Assembly: GCA_019925795.1 (NCBI GenBank)
Contig: CM034310.1
Location: 12,792,764-12,856,763 of the forward strand
Origin: Dendrobium chrysotoxum
Lineage: Eukaryota; Streptophyta; Magnoliopsida; Asparagales; Orchidaceae
DNA: 64,000 nt
Reading direction: 5' to 3'
Both the position numbers and the translations under genes were made by a program. How positions within the stretch are numbered: position 1 is the stretch's first letter; each line of letters begins with the position of its first letter. Below, in pieces: positions 60,601 to 64,000 of this stretch. The notes beneath the pieces are model-generated. The model searched no databases and was not told the DNA's origin. It saw nothing but the letters and a program-made list of their open reading frames with translations.

Positions 60601-62283
60601 ATGGCAAACTGTAACAATCGTAATACTGCTGAAGGATATTCTATTACAAGACCACCGTTGTTTGATAATATTCCTTTTGATTTTTGGAAAACACGCATGT
60701 CTACTTTTCTGCAATCTATTGATTATCGCATGTGGATGTTAGTTAAGGACGGATACGAACCACCTTTTAGACTGATTAACAATATGAAAACTGAACTGCC
60801 TTTTACTGATTGGACGTTTGATGATCGTGATTTAGCACAGTTAAATGCAAAATGCTTGAACTGTTTCCTTTGTGCTTTAAAATCTAAAGACTATATGCGT
60901 GTTTCTACTTGTACAACGGGAAAGGAAATCTGGGATAGATTATGCATAACATACGAAGGTACAACTGAAGTCAAACAGTTTAGGTTAAACATCTTGTTAC
61001 ATGATTACGAACTTTTTCGCGTGAAACCTAGTGAGACTATTTCAGAAATGTACACAAGGTTCACTCAGATTGTTACCTCTTTGCATGTTCTAGGTAGAGA
61101 ACTTACTAACTACAAAAGAGTGAACAAAATTCTAAGATGTTTGCCTGCTTCTTATGATGCTAAGATTATTGCTATTACTGAATCTAAAGATTTAAACACT
61201 TACTCTATTGACAGCTTACTTGGATCACTTATTGCTTACGAGCAAGGGGTGAACCAAAGGCAACTTGATGCAGGTGAATGCAAGAAAGAGAAGACAGTGG
61301 CACGAAAGGCCAAGGATTCAGATGCTAGCACTTTCGGGTCTGATAGCGATGATGTTGCCTTAATTACAAGGCAATTCAAAAGCTTTCTAAGAAAGAAACA
61401 CAAGAACTATCAGAAGTGGAACAAGGGTAAGTCCAATAAAAATTTTAAGAGTTCATCTGAATCTGTTTGTTTTGAATGCAGGAAGCCTGGACCCATAAAG
61501 GCTGAATGTCCAACACTTAAAGCTCACCCAAGCAAGGAGAAGGGTGAGGAGAAACCAAAGTTCAGAAAGGATAAGAAGCAGATTCAGAAAGCGTTCTGGG
61601 CAGACTCTGCATCTGACTCTTCTGAGACTGAAGCTGAAGAGGAGGAAACAAACTTGTGTCTTATGGCTGATGATCACCCTGGTCAGTCGGATCAGGAAGA
61701 GGTATGTGAGCTTACCTACGATCAATTATTTGAAGTTTCTGAAAGAATTCATACATCGTATAGGAAGCTTAAGAAAACTCATGCAAGTTTGAAATTAGAT
61801 TACTTAACTTTGCAAAAAGAGCATGATTCTGTAGTTAAAGATCATTCCACGCTTGATTCAAATCACATGTCTTTGCTTGATAAATTCGATGAGTTGAATA
61901 AAAAATATTCTGATTTAGTTTCTGAGCATGATTCATTGAAAACTACGCACGTGGACTTAGAAAGAGCTTTTAAAGAATTAGATACAATGGCATGTGAAGT
62001 AGAAAGTAGCAAGGGAACCTTGAAATTTGAAATTGCAAGTTTAAAGAAAGAAAATGAGTTTTTGAAGGTAAAGATCAGTGCTTTTGAAAAGAACAAAACA
62101 CCGCCTACTTTTGAACAGTTTTATGCACCGCCACCTTTTGAAAAATCTGTTGCAAGTTCTTCAAAGCATGTTTCATATACATCTAGGAAGAGGCATTATT
62201 ATCCACGTAGATTAGTTAACCCTTTTCCTGGTGTTAGATGTTTTTCATGTGGACACACACACTCAGGGAGAGAGATTGAGTGA
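60601..62283 (+). CDS. truncated Sirevirus Gag, copy 2 (LTR-encoded tail)
   Basis: An open 560-codon frame from MANCNN, copia gag through residue ~551. The first ~550 residues match the complete gag at 40989-42800, including the conserved N-terminal region and coiled coil (about 375-500). In the zinc knuckle the His at 298 is Pro (C290, C293, P298, C303), which should impair RNA binding. The second knuckle is cut after C547 and C550. The last nine residues, HTHSGREIE, come from LTR sequence after a deletion junction. It is preceded by an LTR with TATA and a PBS-containing leader, so it could be transcribed. No pol follows. If expressed it would be a Gag-only product. Confidence 0.88.
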   Translation: MANCNNRNTAEGYSITRPPLFDNIPFDFWKTRMSTFLQSIDYRMWMLVKDGYEPPFRLINNMKTELPFTDWTFDDRDLAQLNAKCLNCFLCALKSKDYMRVSTCTTGKEIWDRLCITYEGTTEVKQFRLNILLHDYELFRVKPSETISEMYTRFTQIVTSLHVLGRELTNYKRVNKILRCLPASYDAKIIAITESKDLNTYSIDSLLGSLIAYEQGVNQRQLDAGECKKEKTVARKAKDSDASTFGSDSDDVALITRQFKSFLRKKHKNYQKWNKGKSNKNFKSSSESVCFECRKPGPIKAECPTLKAHPSKEKGEEKPKFRKDKKQIQKAFWADSASDSSETEAEEEETNLCLMADDHPGQSDQEEVCELTYDQLFEVSERIHTSYRKLKKTHASLKLDYLTLQKEHDSVVKDHSTLDSNHMSLLDKFDELNKKYSDLVSEHDSLKTTHVDLERAFKELDTMACEVESSKGTLKFEIASLKKENEFLKVKISAFEKNKTPPTFEQFYAPPPFEKSVASSSKHVSYTSRKRHYYPRRLVNPFPGVRCFSCGHTHSGREIE

Positions 62284-63765
62284 ATTAGAGTTTCTGTTCA
62301 AATTTTGTTCAGATCGTCCTGGACGATTTCCTCATCGTTCTGGACGATAAAGCCAAAACAGAAACCCTAATTTGGGTGACTAAGTTAAGAGGGTCTGATT
62401 GAGCAGATCGTCCTGGACGATCTCAGGATTGTACGGGATGATATGCCCAAATCAGAAATTCTCAGCCGCCAGATCAAGTTAGGCAAGTTCTTATTTTTAG
62501 ATACTTGGTCTGATCGTCCCGTACGATACGTGTATCGTCCCGGACGATCCAGTACAATCATGCCTAATTTAATCTGGTAATTAAGGAAAGCAATTTATTT
62601 TTGGTTGATACGATCATATCGTCCTGGACGATCGCAGGATCGTCCCGGACGATCATGATCGTTTAGTGCATTTCAATTGTACGACCCGAACTGTGTTCAG
62701 GATGATTTGGGGCCTTTTTGAACTAATCGTACCGGACGATGACCCTATCGTCCGGGACGATCAAGTCATTTTTTGGTCGTCCAGCACAGTTTTCTCTGGA
62801 CGACCCGAACTGTCTTCTGGACGATTTTCCTCAATTTGCACTAATCGTCCCGGACGATCGCAGGATCGTACGGGACGATATGAACAACTTTTTCTACTGA
62901 TCGTCCAGAAGAGCCTAATCGTCCAGGCTGAAACAGCTGAATTTGAACTGATCGTACAGGACGATCTACCGATCGTTTTGGACGATCTTGGCCGACCAGT
63001 TGAGATTTAGTTCAAATTTTAAGCCCTCCTTTAAAAGAACTTTTTCCAATTTTTGGAAAAATCTTTTGCTGCCTTCCTTCCCTGAGAAACCCTAGAGAGA
63101 GAGAGAGTTGGGAGAGAGAGAGAAGATCTTGTGAGGGGGAGTTAGTGAGGGATTCACTAAGGTTGCTCCGAGCACGGATCAGAGTCGTCTTCTCCGCTCG
63201 TCGTCTTTCATCTAGTCGGTGTTCGTCGTGGGAGGATCGTTCGCAAGAAGATCTGGGGTTCTCTGCCCGCTTCAGGTGGAAGCAAAAGGAGTTCGAAGGT
63301 TCTCTGACTGCTTTAGGAGGAAGCGAAAGGAGTTCGAAGGTTCTCTGCCTGCTTCAGGAGGAAGCGAAAGGAGGTCGGGTTCTCTGCCTCACCTTGTGGT
63401 GAAAAGGAGGTTTTTGTACAGGCTTCTCCGCCTTGCTGTGGGAGCAAAAGGAGAGACACTTTTGTTTAGTGCAATACCCGGAGGGGAGGCTCCGGGGAGT
63501 GGACATAGGTCAAGTTGACCGAACCACTATAAAATCTGGTTTGCTTTTCTGATTCAATTTTGCACTTTACTTTTCTGATATTAACTGCTTGGGTGAATAT
63601 CTGTGGTTGATCTTTTTATCGTTGTTTTAATTCGTTTCTGCTGCACGTTATAAAAAGATTTTCATTGTTATCGTGAAATTTTTAAATAACCAATTCACCC
63701 CCCCCCCCCTCTTGGTTAGCCTTGGGACTAGTTCACTAGGGCTTAGCATCCCTATCGAACTTTCA
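62253..63765 (+). repeat. 5'-truncated LTR (C)
   Basis: Carries the same truncation as LTR B and ends GAACTTTCA at 63765, followed by the right TSD CAAAA. It differs from B by scattered substitutions and by a longer C-run near 63698-63710. Near 63190-63205 it has the TCTCCGCTCGTCGTC segment that A and B lack but the minus-strand element keeps. Confidence 0.93.
63528..63534 (+). promoter_or_regulatory. LTR C TATA box
   Basis: TATAAAA in GAACCACTATAAAATCTGG. Transcription from here would read into satellite. Confidence 0.55.
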
Positions 63766-64000
63766 CAAAATTGGGAGATCGTACGATGGGGTAGGAATAA
63801 GCCCATCATAGAGGATCAAAATTAGGAGATCATTTGATGCGGTAGGAATTTGCCCATCATATTGGATCAAAATTTGGAGATTGTATGATGGGGTAGGAAT
63901 ATGCCCATCACTATGGATCAAAACTAGGTGATCATATGAAGGGGTAGGAATATGCCCATCATAGAGGATTGAAACTGGGAGATCGTATGATGGGATAGGA
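63766..64000. repeat. 51-bp satellite array, block 4
   Basis: About 4.6 monomers running to the window end. It begins with the right TSD CAAAA and continues the monomer broken at 55661. Confidence 0.93.

Larger units (their letters stand above)
55662..63765 (+). mobile_element. rearranged Sirevirus: LTR-gagΔ-ΔLTR-gagΔ-ΔLTR
   Basis: A single insertion flanked by TSD CAAAA (55657-55661 and 63766-63770). Removing it restores a normal satellite monomer. Inside are a complete LTR, leader with PBS and truncated gag, then an LTR lacking its first 191 bp, a second leader and gag, and a second LTR with the same truncation. The gag-to-LTR junctions (59053/59054 and 62252/62253) are identical and the unit repeats at exactly 3199 bp. 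No pol, 3' region or polypurine tract remains. Simplest history: one full element inserted, a deletion joined gag to the 3' LTR at an ACACAC run, then unequal exchange between LTRs duplicated the unit. An alternative is that it moved already rearranged. Confidence 0.93.

Noticed and set aside
55662..63765. Three separate solo-LTR insertions
   Set aside because: Only the outermost ends have a TSD, the internal LTRs share the same truncation, and the unit repeats at exactly 3199 bp.

Overview
This window is plant nuclear heterochromatin, probably pericentromeric or otherwise gene-poor, from an unidentified angiosperm. I infer this from a long 51-bp satellite array, Sirevirus-type (SIRE/Maximus lineage) Ty1/copia retrotransposons primed by initiator tRNA-Met, an RTE-clade LINE ending in a TTG microsatellite, and a primer-binding site of the Ogre/Tat Ty3/gypsy type. 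I found no host protein-coding gene, tRNA, rRNA or CRISPR array. All credible coding sequence belongs to mobile elements.

Layout: (1) 1-9326, 51-bp satellite with local higher-order repeats of 1922 and 354 bp. (2) 9327-17139, an old Sirevirus copy truncated at its 5' end, with decayed gag and pol, a 3' non-coding region with two polypurine tracts, and one CpG-depleted LTR. (3) 17140-32211, AT-rich non-coding sequence with remnants of a minus-strand Ogre/Tat-like element (PBS, two ~410-bp direct repeats, degenerate tandem repeats). It is interrupted at 24282-27448 by a full-length RTE LINE with one intact ~1010-codon ORF and a perfect 19-bp target-site duplication. (4) 32212-34671, satellite with a 662-bp (13-monomer) period. 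(5) 34672-44535, a complete minus-strand Sirevirus with two ~1.7-kb LTRs, TSD ATATG, an intact gag, and a pol broken by three stop codons and by substitutions at key integrase residues. (6) 44536-55661, satellite with a recent 576-bp duplication. (7) 55662-63765, a rearranged Sirevirus of the form LTR, truncated gag, truncated LTR, truncated gag, truncated LTR, with one TSD (CAAAA) around the whole structure. (8) 63766-64000, satellite again.

Relationships: the satellite is the host sequence for insertions 5 and 7. Removing each insertion and one TSD copy restores a normal monomer across the junction. None of the three Sirevirus copies can supply a full set of proteins as written. Only gag of the second and third copies is open, so any movement would need a partner elsewhere. 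The RTE LINE is the only element here that looks coding-competent.

The most unusual structures are the LTR/truncated-gag tandem at 55.7-63.8 kb, the paired 15-bp palindromes in the Sirevirus LTRs, and the satellite monomer, which contains a dyad and whose 51-bp length keeps a 17-residue antisense frame open by arithmetic. I see no convincing new host system.
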